DNA of 64,000 nucleotides from an uncultured Cytophagales bacterium (GTDB taxonomy: Bacteria; Bacteroidota; Bacteroidia; Cytophagales; Thermonemataceae), in NCBI GenBank assembly GCA_937911505.1, contig CALEMF010000014.1:1-64000 (forward strand). Direction: 5' to 3'. The position numbers and the translations under genes were made by a program. Of this stretch, positions 7,450 through 17,217 are shown piece by piece (the stretch's first letter is position 1; each line of letters opens with the position of its first letter). Under the pieces are notes generated by a model. The model was not told the origin of the DNA and did no database searches. It saw nothing but the letters and a program-made list of their open reading frames with translations.

Positions 7450-10400
7450 TTAGTCTAGCGTCTCCAGCAAATCTTGTATCTCTTCGCAAGTCTGCTGGTA
7501 GCTTTCCTCTACCTCTCTTACTAATACCAACAACTCATCGTCGTAGACACCCTTACGAGAGCTTTTCTCTATTCTAAGTAGTTTGTCAGAAGTATGCTTG
7601 GCGCCTAGTGTATTAAAAGCTGATTTGAGCTTATGTGCCACCTTAGCAAGCCCCGCTAAATTGTGTTTATCGAGTGCTTTTTGCAAATTGCTTACATCAT
7701 TGCTAAGATCTTCTGTAAATAGCTTAAAAACATATTTTAAGGCATCAATATCATTATTGAGTACTCTTTTTAGATAGTCTACATCAATATGGTCATCCTC
7801 TATGCTCTCTATCAGCATTTCGTCAGTAAAGGCAGGCTGTATAAGGCGTTGGCGGCTATATTTATAGATCGCGCTAAACAGCTCTTCTTGATTAAAAGGC
7901 TTTGTTACAAAGTCATTCATACCTGCTGCGAGCGCCTTTGCTTGTGTCTCGGGGAAGGCGTCAGCGGTAAGAGCAATAATAGGAATATTTGCTTCTGGCG
8001 CAGTTAAATTATTGCGAATATATTTAGTTGTTTCGTAGCCATCCATATCAGGCATTTGTAAATCCATAAGGATGACGTCGTAATCTTTTTTTACGATTTT
8101 TTCAATGGCTTCCAAACCACTATTAGCCACCTCTACTTTTACTTTCCAATCTTCGAGAATTTGCCGGGCTACATATTGATTCAGTTTATTATCTTCTACC
8201 AACAGTAGTTGTACATCTTTTAAGCCATCTGCCATAGGTAATATAATGTTCTGCGGTGTATCGAAAATATCTTCTGTTACTTTCTTAAAGGTAAGTAATA
8301 CTGAGAAGGTACTTCCGCTTCCTAAGTCACTTTCTACACTAATTTTACCTTTCTGTAGCTCAATAAGTTGCTTGGTAATCGCCAAGCCTAGTCCTGTCCC
8401 TTGGCTTTTGGTTTTACTATCGCTCAACGCCTGTGTAAAGGTATCGAAAATAGTACTCTGCTGGCTGGCTGGAATACCAATACCTGTATCTGCCACTTCA
8501 AAGATCAGACTCACCGTCTTTTCTGTTTGCTTCTTTTCTTTTACACGAATATGTATGGCTCCTTCATTGGTAAATTTGAAAGCATTACTCACAAGATTCA
8601 AGAGAATTTGATTAAGTCTTATTTTATCTCCTTTAATTTGTTTTGGAACCTTTTCTCCCATCTCTACTTGGAAGTCAAGCTTCTTTTCTTGTGCGGTAAT
8701 GGCGAAGGTCTGTTTGATTTCTTCTAAAAACTGAGGAAGGCTAAATATTTTTTCCTCAAAACTTATTTTACCTGCCTCTACTTTCGATAGGTCTAAAATA
8801 TCATTGATAATAGAGAGTAGATTCTCCGATGACAAATGGATGGTTTGAAGGTGTTCGCGCTGAGACTGGGTAAGGTTATCTTGTAACAGGATATTGGTAA
8901 GCCCCATAATTACATTCATTGGCGTACGTATCTCATGACTCATATTAGATAGGAAAAGCGTTTTTGCCTTGGCAGCTTCTTCTGCTTTTTCTTTGGCTAT
9001 CTTCAGCTCTTCTTCAAAAGAAATGCGTTCTGTGATATTTCTCACAAAAACAATGACTTCTCTATTTTTATTGGGCACTACACGTGCCTCATACATTTGC
9101 TTGACACCCTTTAGGTTAGGCCTTTGGTATTCAATGGTTTTTATTTCCTCTGTTTCAATCGCTTCCTCTATCACTTCCATCAGATATTTTCCAAAAGAGC
9201 CTTCGAAGAAGTCCTTTACATTGGCGCCAATGAGCTGCTTAGGATCAATGTGTAAGTCTTCTTGATTATCTGCTTGGCACTCTAAGTAGTTTCCTTCTTC
9301 ATCCAACTTGAAAATAAGGTCTGGAATAGCATTAAGTAATGCCTTGGTCTCTGCCTCACTCTTTTTGAGGGCTTCATCAATAAGCCTTCTTTCTAGCACC
9401 AATGTGATGACTTCACTCATTTTGGCAGCTATCTCTAAGTCCACGGCACCAGGTGTATGAATCTGCTTGTAGTAAATAGCAAATGTACCCAAGACTTTCC
9501 CCTGAGAAGATATGATAGGAAATGACCAGCAAGACTTTAAGTTATATTTTAGGGCTACATATTTGTACCCTTCCCAAGTAGAGGATTCTGCAATATTTTC
9601 TGTTACTATACGCTTTCTATTGTAAGCGGCCGATCCACAAGTACCGTTATCATCTTCTATGGCTACTTTTGGTACGTCTTGCGCCAAAGTGGAAGGTAAA
9701 TTAGGCGCAGTATAGAAAACTAGATTTTTTTCAGACTTATCCGTCAAATATATACTTGTATAGAAGCGATGAGTCGCGAGTAATTCTATCTCACTTAAAA
9801 AAGTATTGACACAACTAATCCAATCCATTCCTTGTGTAAGCGACTCTAGTAGTTGCTGCTTGGCATGTTCAAAGTTTTCACTTCTTTTCTGCTCCGTAGT
9901 ATCCTTTATAAAAGCACATATCAGTTCCTTATTAAGGTACTCCACGTAGTTTGCAGATACATTAGCATTAATCGCTACACCTTGTGCAGTGGTAAAAGTT
10001 CTTTCGAAGTAATCGACTCCTTTTCTTTTTACTTCTTGCCACATTTGATCCCAAGCTGCTTGATCAAATTCTTTATCTATCAAGCGGATATGATTGATAA
10101 GTAGCTCTCTTTTTAAATAACCGAACTTGTTAATGGCAATCTGGTTGGCATATTCTATGTTTCCTTTAGCATCGAACCAAAATACGTAGTCACCAGCATA
10201 TTCCATAGCTAAACCCTGTAGTTCTAGCTCTTCTTCTGTTTGTTTGTAAAAACTAATAATGAAATTTACACAAAACCATAACAACCAGCAGACGATCAGA
10301 AAGGTAGAAGCGGTGTTGAACTGTAAGGCCCAAGTTGGTAGGGGAATGATATAGGCGTCGAAAAGATTCTTTTCAAAAAGGTGGTAAATCAGTAGTGTGG

Positions 10401-10818
10401 TAGCAGTAAGGAGTAGCGAGCTAGTCATCTTCCACTTCTCACGCCAATCAAATAGTAAAAAAATAGTACACACCAACGGTACATATATCATATCGGTAGG
10501 CATTGCCTCCCCGAGCAGAATCTTGACAGTAAATAGTATTAAATTGGCAAAAATGACCAAGTTGAGTTTGGCGACCCCGTGGTACTGCTTGATATTAAGC
10601 AAGTAACTTGAAAAGAAGCCGACTATTCCTATACCCAAAACGAGCAATAGTATGTAATTTCCAATCGTTATATTGACCGCGGCATGAAGGATACAGAAAA
10701 AGCAACAAATAAGGCTTAACTGATTGACCAATATAATTCTTCTGAACACTCTATCTGGTAGGGTTCTATCGAGTTTGTGGTGCGTAAGCTGAGTCCATAA
10801 ATGATGAATTGGATTCAT
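7450..10818 (-). CDS. Membrane hybrid sensor histidine kinase (PAS-GAF-PAS-HisKA-HATPase-REC-HPt)
   Basis: 1,122 residues. Domains in order: about six membrane helices (residues ~25-205), a PAS domain (~215-320, FDAKGNIEYANQ), a GAF domain (~345-490), a second PAS (~510-625), a short coiled coil, HisKA with the phosphorylated His in SNMSHEIRTPMN (~645), and an HATPase with N box NLVSNAFKF and G boxes DTGIGIP and GTGLGLAI. A receiver follows with acceptor Asp in VILMDLQMPDMDG, then an HPt domain with the His in AHKLKSAFNTLG (~1065). It therefore holds a full His-Asp-His relay but no output domain, so a separate response regulator must exist. The signal is unknown. No regulator gene is adjacent; the nearest gene on the same strand is brxA/B, about 300 bp upstream. 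Confidence 0.93.
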   Translation of the reverse strand: MNPIHHLWTQLTHHKLDRTLPDRVFRRIILVNQLSLICCFFCILHAAVNITIGNYILLLVLGIGIVGFFSSYLLNIKQYHGVAKLNLVIFANLILFTVKILLGEAMPTDMIYVPLVCTIFLLFDWREKWKMTSSLLLTATTLLIYHLFEKNLFDAYIIPLPTWALQFNTASTFLIVCWLLWFCVNFIISFYKQTEEELELQGLAMEYAGDYVFWFDAKGNIEYANQIAINKFGYLKRELLINHIRLIDKEFDQAAWDQMWQEVKRKGVDYFERTFTTAQGVAINANVSANYVEYLNKELICAFIKDTTEQKRSENFEHAKQQLLESLTQGMDWISCVNTFLSEIELLATHRFYTSIYLTDKSEKNLVFYTAPNLPSTLAQDVPKVAIEDDNGTCGSAAYNRKRIVTENIAESSTWEGYKYVALKYNLKSCWSFPIISSQGKVLGTFAIYYKQIHTPGAVDLEIAAKMSEVITLVLERRLIDEALKKSEAETKALLNAIPDLIFKLDEEGNYLECQADNQEDLHIDPKQLIGANVKDFFEGSFGKYLMEVIEEAIETEEIKTIEYQRPNLKGVKQMYEARVVPNKNREVIVFVRNITERISFEEELKIAKEKAEEAAKAKTLFLSNMSHEIRTPMNVIMGLTNILLQDNLTQSQREHLQTIHLSSENLLSIINDILDLSKVEAGKISFEEKIFSLPQFLEEIKQTFAITAQEKKLDFQVEMGEKVPKQIKGDKIRLNQILLNLVSNAFKFTNEGAIHIRVKEKKQTEKTVSLIFEVADTGIGIPASQQSTIFDTFTQALSDSKTKSQGTGLGLAITKQLIELQKGKISVESDLGSGSTFSVLLTFKKVTEDIFDTPQNIILPMADGLKDVQLLLVEDNKLNQYVARQILEDWKVKVEVANSGLEAIEKIVKKDYDVILMDLQMPDMDGYETTKYIRNNLTAPEANIPIIALTADAFPETQAKALAAGMNDFVTKPFNQEELFSAIYKYSRQRLIQPAFTDEMLIESIEDDHIDVDYLKRVLNNDIDALKYVFKLFTEDLSNDVSNLQKALDKHNLAGLAKVAHKLKSAFNTLGAKHTSDKLLRIEKSSRKGVYDDELLVLVREVEESYQQTCEEIQDLLETLD

Positions 10819-10987
10819 AGTGCAATATGAAAATAGTTGGTATCTCCACCCCTTGGCTTTCCTTCTATCGTCAGTATAAAATAGTTTTAATTACGACAAT
10901 CAAATATGTGAATTTTTATCCACAACTTTAGTGTTTATCACTTGCGTTTCTATAGCGTGTAAGGTTCAAGAGTATTAACTACTTTTC

Positions 10988-11014
10988 ATAGGCTATCTTT
11001 AGAGGATAGCCTAT
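10988..11014. repeat. Perfect 10-bp inverted repeat in the 298-bp gap 10819-11116
   Basis: ATAGGCTATC (10988-10997) and GATAGCCTAT (11005-11014) pair perfectly around a 7-base loop. Neither side carries a T-run, so it is not a convincing intrinsic terminator. It could be an operator or a processing hairpin upstream of the kinase gene. The rest of this gap, apart from the terminator at 11057, is AT-rich with no gene that I can support. Confidence 0.5.
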
Positions 11015-11056
11015 CGGTAAATATTGTAGGGATTATCTCCTCACAACTATAATAAA

Positions 11057-11095
11057 AAAGAGGAAGACAGCTTGACTAAACTTACCTTCCTCTTT
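11057..11095 (-). terminator. Intrinsic terminator of the suf-brx operon
   Basis: On the minus strand AAAGAGGAAG (11086-11095 complement) pairs with CTTCCTCTTT (11057-11066 complement) and is followed by more T residues. It lies about 20 bp after the stop of the bacilliredoxin gene. Confidence 0.75.
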
Positions 11096-11116
11096 GATAC
11101 TTCATACTAAGAAATA

Positions 11117-11536
11117 CTAACAATACTCCTCAAACACTGCCTTTAAATGTGCAGCAATCATCTGTGCGGTTCTGCCCTCTATATGATGGCGTTCTACGAA
11201 GTGTACCAATGCACCATCCTTAAAAAGTGCGATAGAAGGAGACGAAGGGGGATAAGGCATCATAAACTCACGTGCCTTGACCACAGCTTCTTTGTCTACG
11301 CCAGCAAAGACAGTAGTGATCTTTCCAGGCGTTTTTTCAGCTTCTTGCAAAGCTAGCTTTACGCCAGGACGCGCTGACCCTGCAGCGCAACCACATACTG
11401 AGTTTACTACCAATAGTAGTGTACCTTCCTTATATTCATCAAACAAGTTTTGTACTTGCTCGGGTGTTTTCAGTTCTTCAAAGCCAGCGGTTGTCAAATC
11501 TTCGCTCATGGGCTTTACTAATTCTTCAGGGTACAT
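11117..11536 (-). CDS. BrxA/BrxB-family bacilliredoxin
   Basis: A 139-residue member of the YphP/YqiW family. The signature is VNSVCGCAAGSARPG at about residues 46-60: a thioredoxin-like fold with CGC in place of CxxC. The downstream FAGVDKEAVVKAREFMMPYPPSSPS loop also fits. In Bacillus the homologues remove bacillithiol from mixed disulfides; in Bacteroidota the gene commonly accompanies SUF genes. It lies 100 bp after sufT on the same strand and is followed by a clear terminator, so it is probably the last gene of the unit. Its substrate here is inferred, not shown. Confidence 0.9.
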   Translation of the reverse strand: MYPEELVKPMSEDLTTAGFEELKTPEQVQNLFDEYKEGTLLLVVNSVCGCAAGSARPGVKLALQEAEKTPGKITTVFAGVDKEAVVKAREFMMPYPPSSPSIALFKDGALVHFVERHHIEGRTAQMIAAHLKAVFEEYC

Positions 11537-11636
11537 ATTTAAAATAACAGTTTAAAAATAAAACAAAATAATATGTAAGGTTTCATATAAAAATTTACAT
11601 ATATCGAAGAGATGCATTAACTCCCTTCTTTTTCTT

Positions 11637-11960
11637 TTACATGAAACCCAACTCTAGCTTGGCTACTTCCGACATCATTTCAGTAGAGTAAGGCGGATCG
11701 AACGTCAACTCTAGCTCTACGTCATTAACACCCTCTATAGCTTGTACTTTTTGTTTCACTTCCTCAGGAATCTGCTCGGCAGAGGGGCAGTTGGGAGAGG
11801 TGAGCGTCATCTGAACAAAGACATTATTGATGGGGTATACTTTAATATCATATATAAGTCCTAGTTCGTATATATCTACTGGAATCTCAGGGTCATAGAT
11901 AGTTTTAATCGCTTCTACTACTTGATCTCTGAGATTCGGTACTTCGTTTAAGTTTTGCAT
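11637..11960 (-). CDS. sufT: SufT/MIP18-family iron-sulfur assembly protein (DUF59)
   Basis: 107 residues, the full length of a single MIP18/DUF59 domain. Diagnostic segments are AIKTIYDPEIPVDIYELGLI, MTLTSPNCPSAEQIP (with the conserved Cys) and VELTFDPPYST-like ending LELTFDPPYSTEMMS. SufT proteins help mature Fe-S proteins. It starts 21 bp after sufE stops and is followed by the bacilliredoxin gene, so it belongs to the suf unit. Confidence 0.92.
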   Translation of the reverse strand: MQNLNEVPNLRDQVVEAIKTIYDPEIPVDIYELGLIYDIKVYPINNVFVQMTLTSPNCPSAEQIPEEVKQKVQAIEGVNDVELELTFDPPYSTEMMSEVAKLELGFM

Positions 11961-11981
11961 AAGATTTTCTTCTTATATGTT

Positions 11982-12404
11982 TTAGTTTACCTTTTGTAAA
12001 GCCAATGCGTAGTTTTTCATTTGCTTTACCATAGAGGCCAGTCCATTGGCGCGTGTCATAGACAGGTGTTGTTGTAGCCCAATCTTGTCCATAAAGTACA
12101 AATCTGCTTTGGCTACTTCCTCGGCAGGGTGTCCTGAGAGTGCTTTTACCAATAAACTTACTAAGCCTTTCACAATGACCGCGTCGCTCTCTGCTTCAAA
12201 AATAAGGCGGTGTTGCTTATCTGTAAAAGCATGCAGCCATACATTTGATTGGCAGCCACGTACTTTGTGATCATCCGTTTTATAACGTTCCTCTAAGGGA
12301 GCTAGTTTCTTTCCCAGCTCTATGATGTAGGCGTAGCGATCATCCCAGTCGTCAAATAGCTCAAAGTCTGCCACAATTTTATCTTGTATCTCGTTGATGG
12401 TCAT
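11982..12404 (-). CDS. sufE: SufE cysteine desulfurase activator
   Basis: A 140-residue protein. The conserved motif KVRGCQSNVWL at about residue 48 holds the Cys that accepts persulfide sulfur from SufS. GHPAEEVAKADLYF and a C-terminal RANGLASMVKQMK helix complete the fold. It stimulates SufS and passes sulfur to the Fe-S scaffold. It is 25 bp downstream of sufS on the same strand, as expected for a co-expressed pair. Confidence 0.95.
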   Translation of the reverse strand: MTINEIQDKIVADFELFDDWDDRYAYIIELGKKLAPLEERYKTDDHKVRGCQSNVWLHAFTDKQHRLIFEAESDAVIVKGLVSLLVKALSGHPAEEVAKADLYFMDKIGLQQHLSMTRANGLASMVKQMKNYALALQKVN

Positions 12405-12429
12405 ATTTCAATAGTTCAGAAAGAGAGGG

Positions 12430-13665
12430 CTACCCTCTCATCATCTTAATAACTTTTTTGAGTCCCGTTATAAATTGATCTACTTCCTCTTGTGTATTGT
12501 AAACAGCAAAAGAAGCCCTACTTGTTCCTGAAAGTCCTAAGTGCTTCATTAGTGGCTGCGCGCAGTGGTGTCCTGTACGAATGGCGATACCTTGGTTATC
12601 AAGTAAAACGCCTACATCTGCATGGTGGATATCCTCAAAAACAAAGGAGATAACACTCGCCTTTTCTTTGGCTGTACCGACTATTCTCAGACCTTCTATG
12701 GCTGCTAGCTGCTGGGTAGCATAGTCTAGCAAGGCTTTTTCATGTGCTGCGATATGGGCTTTTCCGATGCCTTGTACATAATCAAGGGCCGCCTTAAAAG
12801 CAATTACATCACCAATGTTGGGCGTACCTGCCTCAATTTTAAAAGGGAGTTCATTGTAGGTAGTTTTTTCAAAAGAAACCTCTTTAATCATCTCACCGCC
12901 CCCGTGGTAGGGTGGCATCTTCTCTAAGATGGCTTTCTTTCCGTACAAAGCGCCAATGCCAGTAGGTGCATACACCTTATGCCCAGAAAAAGCATAAAAA
13001 TCACAGTCAAGCGCCTGTACATCAATGTCGAGGTGTACGGCTCCCTGTGCGCCATCTACAAATACTACTGCATCCACCTGATGCGCTGCCTCAATCATCT
13101 CTTTTACGGGATTGATGGTTCCTAAGGCATTGGAAATATGTACGATAGAAACCAATTTAGTACGATCAGAGAGCATATTTTTGTAAGCGTCTAGGTCTAG
13201 CTCTCCTGTCTCATTGATAGGAATCACCTTCAAAATAGCTTCCTTCTCCTCACATAGCATTTGCCAAGGAACGATGTTAGAATGATGTTCCATAGTGGAG
13301 ATAATAATCTCATCGCCTTTTTTGATGAACTTCCGTCCGTAAGTGGCCGCCACCAAGTTAATGCCTTCAGTCGTTCCCTTTGTGAAGATAATTTCTTCAC
13401 TACTTTCTGCATTAAGAAAGGTCTTAATGGCCTCTCTTGTGGCTTCATATTCACTCGTAGCTTTTGCTGCTAAATAGTGAGCTCCTCTGTGTATATTGGC
13501 ATTAGTGTGTGTATAATATTGGTTCAATGCATCAATGACTACCTGCGGTTTTTGCGAGGTAGCCGCGTTATCGAAGTATACCAATGCCTTACCGTTTACT
13601 TGCTCATTTAGGATAGGAAAATCTTCACGAATCGCCGCTATATTAATTTTTGTATCTATATTCAT
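12430..13665 (-). CDS. sufS: Cysteine desulfurase SufS
   Basis: A 411-residue PLP enzyme that takes sulfur from cysteine for Fe-S clusters. The PLP lysine is in FSGHKVYAPTGIGALYG (~residue 230), the catalytic Cys in the short loop RTGHHCAQPLM (~residue 368), typical of group II (SufS) enzymes. TTEGINLVA and MEHHSNIVPWQ are also conserved. It is first in the order sufS-sufE-sufT-brx. The scaffold genes sufBCD are not adjacent, since the next gene upstream is divergent, so they must be elsewhere. A purine run, AAGGAGA, touches the start codon, closer than a usual ribosome binding site. Confidence 0.96.
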   Translation of the reverse strand: MNIDTKINIAAIREDFPILNEQVNGKALVYFDNAATSQKPQVVIDALNQYYTHTNANIHRGAHYLAAKATSEYEATREAIKTFLNAESSEEIIFTKGTTEGINLVAATYGRKFIKKGDEIIISTMEHHSNIVPWQMLCEEKEAILKVIPINETGELDLDAYKNMLSDRTKLVSIVHISNALGTINPVKEMIEAAHQVDAVVFVDGAQGAVHLDIDVQALDCDFYAFSGHKVYAPTGIGALYGKKAILEKMPPYHGGGEMIKEVSFEKTTYNELPFKIEAGTPNIGDVIAFKAALDYVQGIGKAHIAAHEKALLDYATQQLAAIEGLRIVGTAKEKASVISFVFEDIHHADVGVLLDNQGIAIRTGHHCAQPLMKHLGLSGTSRASFAVYNTQEEVDQFITGLKKVIKMMRG

Positions 13666-13874
13666 TCTCCTTTTTAGTATGATTTATTGTCTATTAACAC
13701 ATCTATAAATTTCTTTGTTACTGGTAAAGTTAGCTTTTTTGTGAAGAACCCGAAGCAAAACTACTATCTACCTATCCTCTTACCTACACTCAGTTTTTAT
13801 CATTATAATATTGGTACACGCTTTTTTTACGTAGTATTTCTATTGATTTGTCAGGAAATCAACTTTTAATAACT

Positions 13875-14372
13875 ATGAGTATGATTGCCAATCTTCTTCG
13901 GGTAAGTGAGGAAGAAATTCAGCAATATATTAGTGATAGTCAGTTACTGGCCGATAGAATCTATGATGATAATGCCTATGAAGATGTTTACCTTATTGAT
14001 CTTGACAAAGCGTGGGATGGTATTATTTTTCTATTAACGGGTGGATCCATCGCAACAACTACGGAAGAACTGAGTAAGGTAGTACTTGGTGGAGAAGTGA
14101 TTGACGAACAACAAGACTTAGGATACGGCCCTGCCCGCTTTTTGACTGCCAAAGAGATGACCGTTTTTAGCCAAAAAATTAACAACCTAAGCGAAGCACA
14201 ACTCAAGCAAAAGTTCGATCCTACACTTATGAAAGAGAAGGAAGCGTATCCCGATATTTGGGAAGAAGGGCAAGGCGCATTTTACCATTTATTCTACAAT
14301 TTTGAAGTGTTACAAACCTTTTACCAAGAAGCTACTGACCACCATAAAACTATTATTTCTTTTATCAGATAG
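13875..14372 (+). CDS. DUF1877 (YfbM-like) protein
   Basis: 165 residues from the ATG at 13875, which begins MSMIANLLRVSEEEI, the family's usual opening. Conserved features of DUF1877 include the early YLIDLDKAWDGIIFLLTGG block, the GGEVIDEQQDLGYGPARFLT stretch and a C-terminal LFYNFEVLQTFYQEA helix. It is small, cytoplasmic and of unknown function. It ends only 13 bp before the first member of the 23-residue repeat family, so the two are probably co-transcribed. The 209 bp between sufS and this gene hold the divergent promoters and no gene I can support. Confidence 0.85.
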   Translation: MSMIANLLRVSEEEIQQYISDSQLLADRIYDDNAYEDVYLIDLDKAWDGIIFLLTGGSIATTTEELSKVVLGGEVIDEQQDLGYGPARFLTAKEMTVFSQKINNLSEAQLKQKFDPTLMKEKEAYPDIWEEGQGAFYHLFYNFEVLQTFYQEATDHHKTIISFIR

Positions 14373-14385
14373 TACTTAAAGAATT

Positions 14386-15360
14386 ATGTTAAAATACAAT
14401 AAAAAAAAACAAGTAGTAGGAGTAGAAAATGAGGATAAAATAAACTGGAAAATGTTAGCCAAACGCGAACAACTTTCAGAAACATTTATAGAAGCACACC
14501 TCGATCAGTTAAACTGGTTACATATCTCTAAATTTCAATCCCTATCAAACTCTTTCATCTACACCTATGCCGACCGCCTAGACTGGAACGCCCTGTCTGA
14601 AAATCAGGCATTGTCTACTAATATATTATTAGACTTTAGCGATCGTATTCGATGGAAAAAAGCTACCCTTAATCCGCAACTTGATGCAGAAGCCAAGCTT
14701 GTTGCTACCTACAAAGGCAACTTGGAGAAGCTGCTTCAGAAAGAACAAGTTTCGGTTGATTTTCTTCGTAAATACAGCACTTACTTAGATTGGGAAGTAG
14801 TAAGTGCTACCCAAGCAATTCCAGAGAAACATATCCAGACGTTTATTGAGAAAATCAATTTCTCCTCACTTTTACAACACCCAAAAGCGTATTCAGAAAA
14901 GATGCTGAAAAAATATAGTCGGCATTTTGATAAGGCCTGCTGGCTAGCCATTGTACAACACCAAGAACTTTCTGAAAACTTCTTGCAAACTTTTGAGCAG
15001 TCGATTGATTGGCCGAGCGTCGCCAAATACCAGCGGCTTTCTGAGTCGTTCATTGAAGAGTACAAGTATTTACTCAATTGGAAAGACATCAGAAAGTATC
15101 AAAAGCACCTGAGCGATCAATACTTAGCAAAACACGCTAAATTTAAACTAGAAGAGGAATATGCAAGAATGACTGAGAATTTTTTACGTGAACTGGCCGA
15201 TGAAGCGCGCCTCGATTGGCAATATGTAAGCCAGTATAGTAAATTGAGCGAAAGATTCATTGAAGATTTCAAGCAAAAACTAGAAGTGATAGCACTACGA
15301 CAAAACACACTGCTTACCAGAGAAGTACGTCTGTACGTAGAAGAGAAGCTAGCCGCCTAA
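14386..15360 (+). CDS. W/LSExFI 23-residue repeat protein, member 1 (short)
   Basis: 324 residues, the shortest of five paralogues. The N-terminal lead is shared with the others (VVGVENEDKINWKMLAKREQ). The protein is a chain of units like LSETFIEAHLDQLNWLHISKFQ and LSESFIEEYKYLLNWKDIRKYQ, each about 23 residues with a fixed Leu-Ser, an Ile at +5, a Trp at about +14 and an Ile-Ser at +17/18. Between residues ~90 and 200 the units degenerate. No signal peptide, cysteine pattern or catalytic motif is visible. An alpha-solenoid binding scaffold is the likely form. It lies 59 bp before member 2 on the same strand. Confidence 0.75.
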   Translation: MLKYNKKKQVVGVENEDKINWKMLAKREQLSETFIEAHLDQLNWLHISKFQSLSNSFIYTYADRLDWNALSENQALSTNILLDFSDRIRWKKATLNPQLDAEAKLVATYKGNLEKLLQKEQVSVDFLRKYSTYLDWEVVSATQAIPEKHIQTFIEKINFSSLLQHPKAYSEKMLKKYSRHFDKACWLAIVQHQELSENFLQTFEQSIDWPSVAKYQRLSESFIEEYKYLLNWKDIRKYQKHLSDQYLAKHAKFKLEEEYARMTENFLRELADEARLDWQYVSQYSKLSERFIEDFKQKLEVIALRQNTLLTREVRLYVEEKLAA

Positions 15361-15419
15361 ATAGGCTAACAAGTAGATTTATAAAGCAAAGTAATTTAAC
15401 TTATATTTATTTCACATTG

Positions 15420-17189
15420 ATGGCTACCAACGAGTATATTTATAATGATGCACAAGAAGTAGTGGGGCTTAAAGACCCTAACCGGGCTAACTGGCGCAAA
15501 CTCTCTAAAGAAGAGCGACTCTCTAAAAACTTTATGATTGAATATGCTGACTTCCTCGACTGGAACCAGATTTCTGCTCAACAACCGCTCGATCTATACT
15601 TGATGCAGACTTTCTACGCCAAAATAAAGTGGAAGAAAATAGCACAGAACCCGCATATCAGCGACGATTTCAAGCTGCTAGCTCAGTATAAGCTGAATGT
15701 AGCAAAATTACTCAATAACGTACCTACCCTACCAGCAGGTTTTGTAGAAAGGAACTACTTACAGTGGGGCGATCAGCGTATTTGTTGGATAAATCTTTCT
15801 AGTAAGCATACGCTCTCAGAAGATTTTATTCATCGCTTTCGGTTTCTGTTAGACTGGCCCAGTATTTACCAATCGCAGACCCATCTTTCTGAGGTTTTTT
15901 TAGTACAATATGAATCGTATTTACCAGAGGAAAAAGGTAATATTGATACCATTCCTATCTTTAAACAATTGACAGAGGAAGCAATACTGGACAACAGCGA
16001 CCGTATGAATTGGCATTACCTTTTTAGGGCGCAGCAATTCTCGGAGAATTTTCTACAAAAACTCGCCAAAATAGTAGGTAAGTATGCGCCCTTCTGGAAA
16101 TATCTCAGCGCCCAACAGTTGCTTTCGGATGATTTTATCTTACAAAATCAAGCATATATTAACTGGAATAGCCTTTCTCACAACAAGCAATTGGTTTTTG
16201 CTAATGATACGCTTCTTCAGTTGAAAGATAAGTCTTGGTATTGGTACACACTTTCAAATCGCTATCACTTTTCTATAGAAAACATCGAGCAGTTGAAAGA
16301 TAAGATAGTATGGAACGAGTTGTCACGCAACCAGACTGGCTGCATGACAGAGGAAGTGATTGAACGCTATAAAGATTACCTCAACTGGGAGACTATATAC
16401 AATACACAAAGGATGTCGGAAGCGCTTATTCGTCGACTTATTAACGCCAATTGTATACATTGGTCGAGCCTATCTAAGTATCACGCACCTGTTTTATCGA
16501 TGGCTTTTTTCGAAGAATTTAAGAAGGTTATCCACTGGGATAAGCTACAGTACATTGGTTCAGAAAACTATCTCTATGGGGGCTATGACTATGAACGCTT
16601 CTCAGAAGATTTTGTAAAGAAATTTTCTCATAAACTCGACTGGTACTATGTCAGTGGGTTTTCGCCTATCTCAGAAGTATTCATCGAAAGGATTGCCTCT
16701 CTTAGTGCGCTTGAGAGTAAGATTCATTGGCCCATACTTTTTATGCGTCAAGCAAAGCGGTTATCAACTGCCTTCCTAGAAAAGTATGCACATAAGGTAG
16801 ATTGGAAAGACCCTGAACTCTATGTAGACATTAGTGAAAGTGCTATAACTGCCTTAGGGGCGCAGGTAGACTGGCATCAAGTGCTTCAGGCAATAAAGAG
16901 CCGCTTTACCTCCTCATTTGTGCAGTACTCAGCAGCTTTCCTCGAAAAATATATGTATTTATTTAAGAAAAGACATTGGAAGCAAATTTCAAAGACCCAA
17001 GCGCTTTCAGAGGACTTTATTAGAAAATACCAAGATAAATTGGATTGGAAATTCATTTCTCGTTATCAAAAACTCTCCGAAGATTTATTGAATGATTTTG
17101 AGGCATTACTGCACTGGCCTTATATTGAGAAGTATCAGTCACTTTCTCCTAAACTTAGACGACAATTTGCTCATCGGCTCAGCACATAA
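15420..17189 (+). CDS. W/LSExFI 23-residue repeat protein, member 2
   Basis: 589 residues from the ATG at 15420 (a TTG three bases earlier is in frame). The N-terminus EYIYNDAQEVVGLKDPNRAN is shared with members 3-5. Repeat units run to the C-terminus. Clear ones are LSKNFMIEYADFLDWNQISAQQ, LSEDFIHRFRFLLDWPSI and LSEDFIRKYQDKLDWKFIS. A GCMTEEVIERY unit near residue 310 is also conserved across the longer paralogues. Aromatic content is very high. The protein looks cytoplasmic. No function can be read from it. Confidence 0.75.
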   Translation: MATNEYIYNDAQEVVGLKDPNRANWRKLSKEERLSKNFMIEYADFLDWNQISAQQPLDLYLMQTFYAKIKWKKIAQNPHISDDFKLLAQYKLNVAKLLNNVPTLPAGFVERNYLQWGDQRICWINLSSKHTLSEDFIHRFRFLLDWPSIYQSQTHLSEVFLVQYESYLPEEKGNIDTIPIFKQLTEEAILDNSDRMNWHYLFRAQQFSENFLQKLAKIVGKYAPFWKYLSAQQLLSDDFILQNQAYINWNSLSHNKQLVFANDTLLQLKDKSWYWYTLSNRYHFSIENIEQLKDKIVWNELSRNQTGCMTEEVIERYKDYLNWETIYNTQRMSEALIRRLINANCIHWSSLSKYHAPVLSMAFFEEFKKVIHWDKLQYIGSENYLYGGYDYERFSEDFVKKFSHKLDWYYVSGFSPISEVFIERIASLSALESKIHWPILFMRQAKRLSTAFLEKYAHKVDWKDPELYVDISESAITALGAQVDWHQVLQAIKSRFTSSFVQYSAAFLEKYMYLFKKRHWKQISKTQALSEDFIRKYQDKLDWKFISRYQKLSEDLLNDFEALLHWPYIEKYQSLSPKLRRQFAHRLST

Positions 17190-17217
17190 ACCGTTTATAT
17201 TGTTACCATAGTACCTT

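Noticed and set aside
10988..11014. Perfect inverted repeat as a terminator of the kinase or brx transcript
   Set aside because: No T-run on either strand, and it lies upstream, not downstream, of the kinase gene; listed only as a repeat.
13687..13869. 60-residue plus-strand frame in the sufS-DUF1877 gap
   Set aside because: Aromatic, low-complexity composition, non-ATG start, and overlap with the sufS promoter region; it looks like AT-rich noise.
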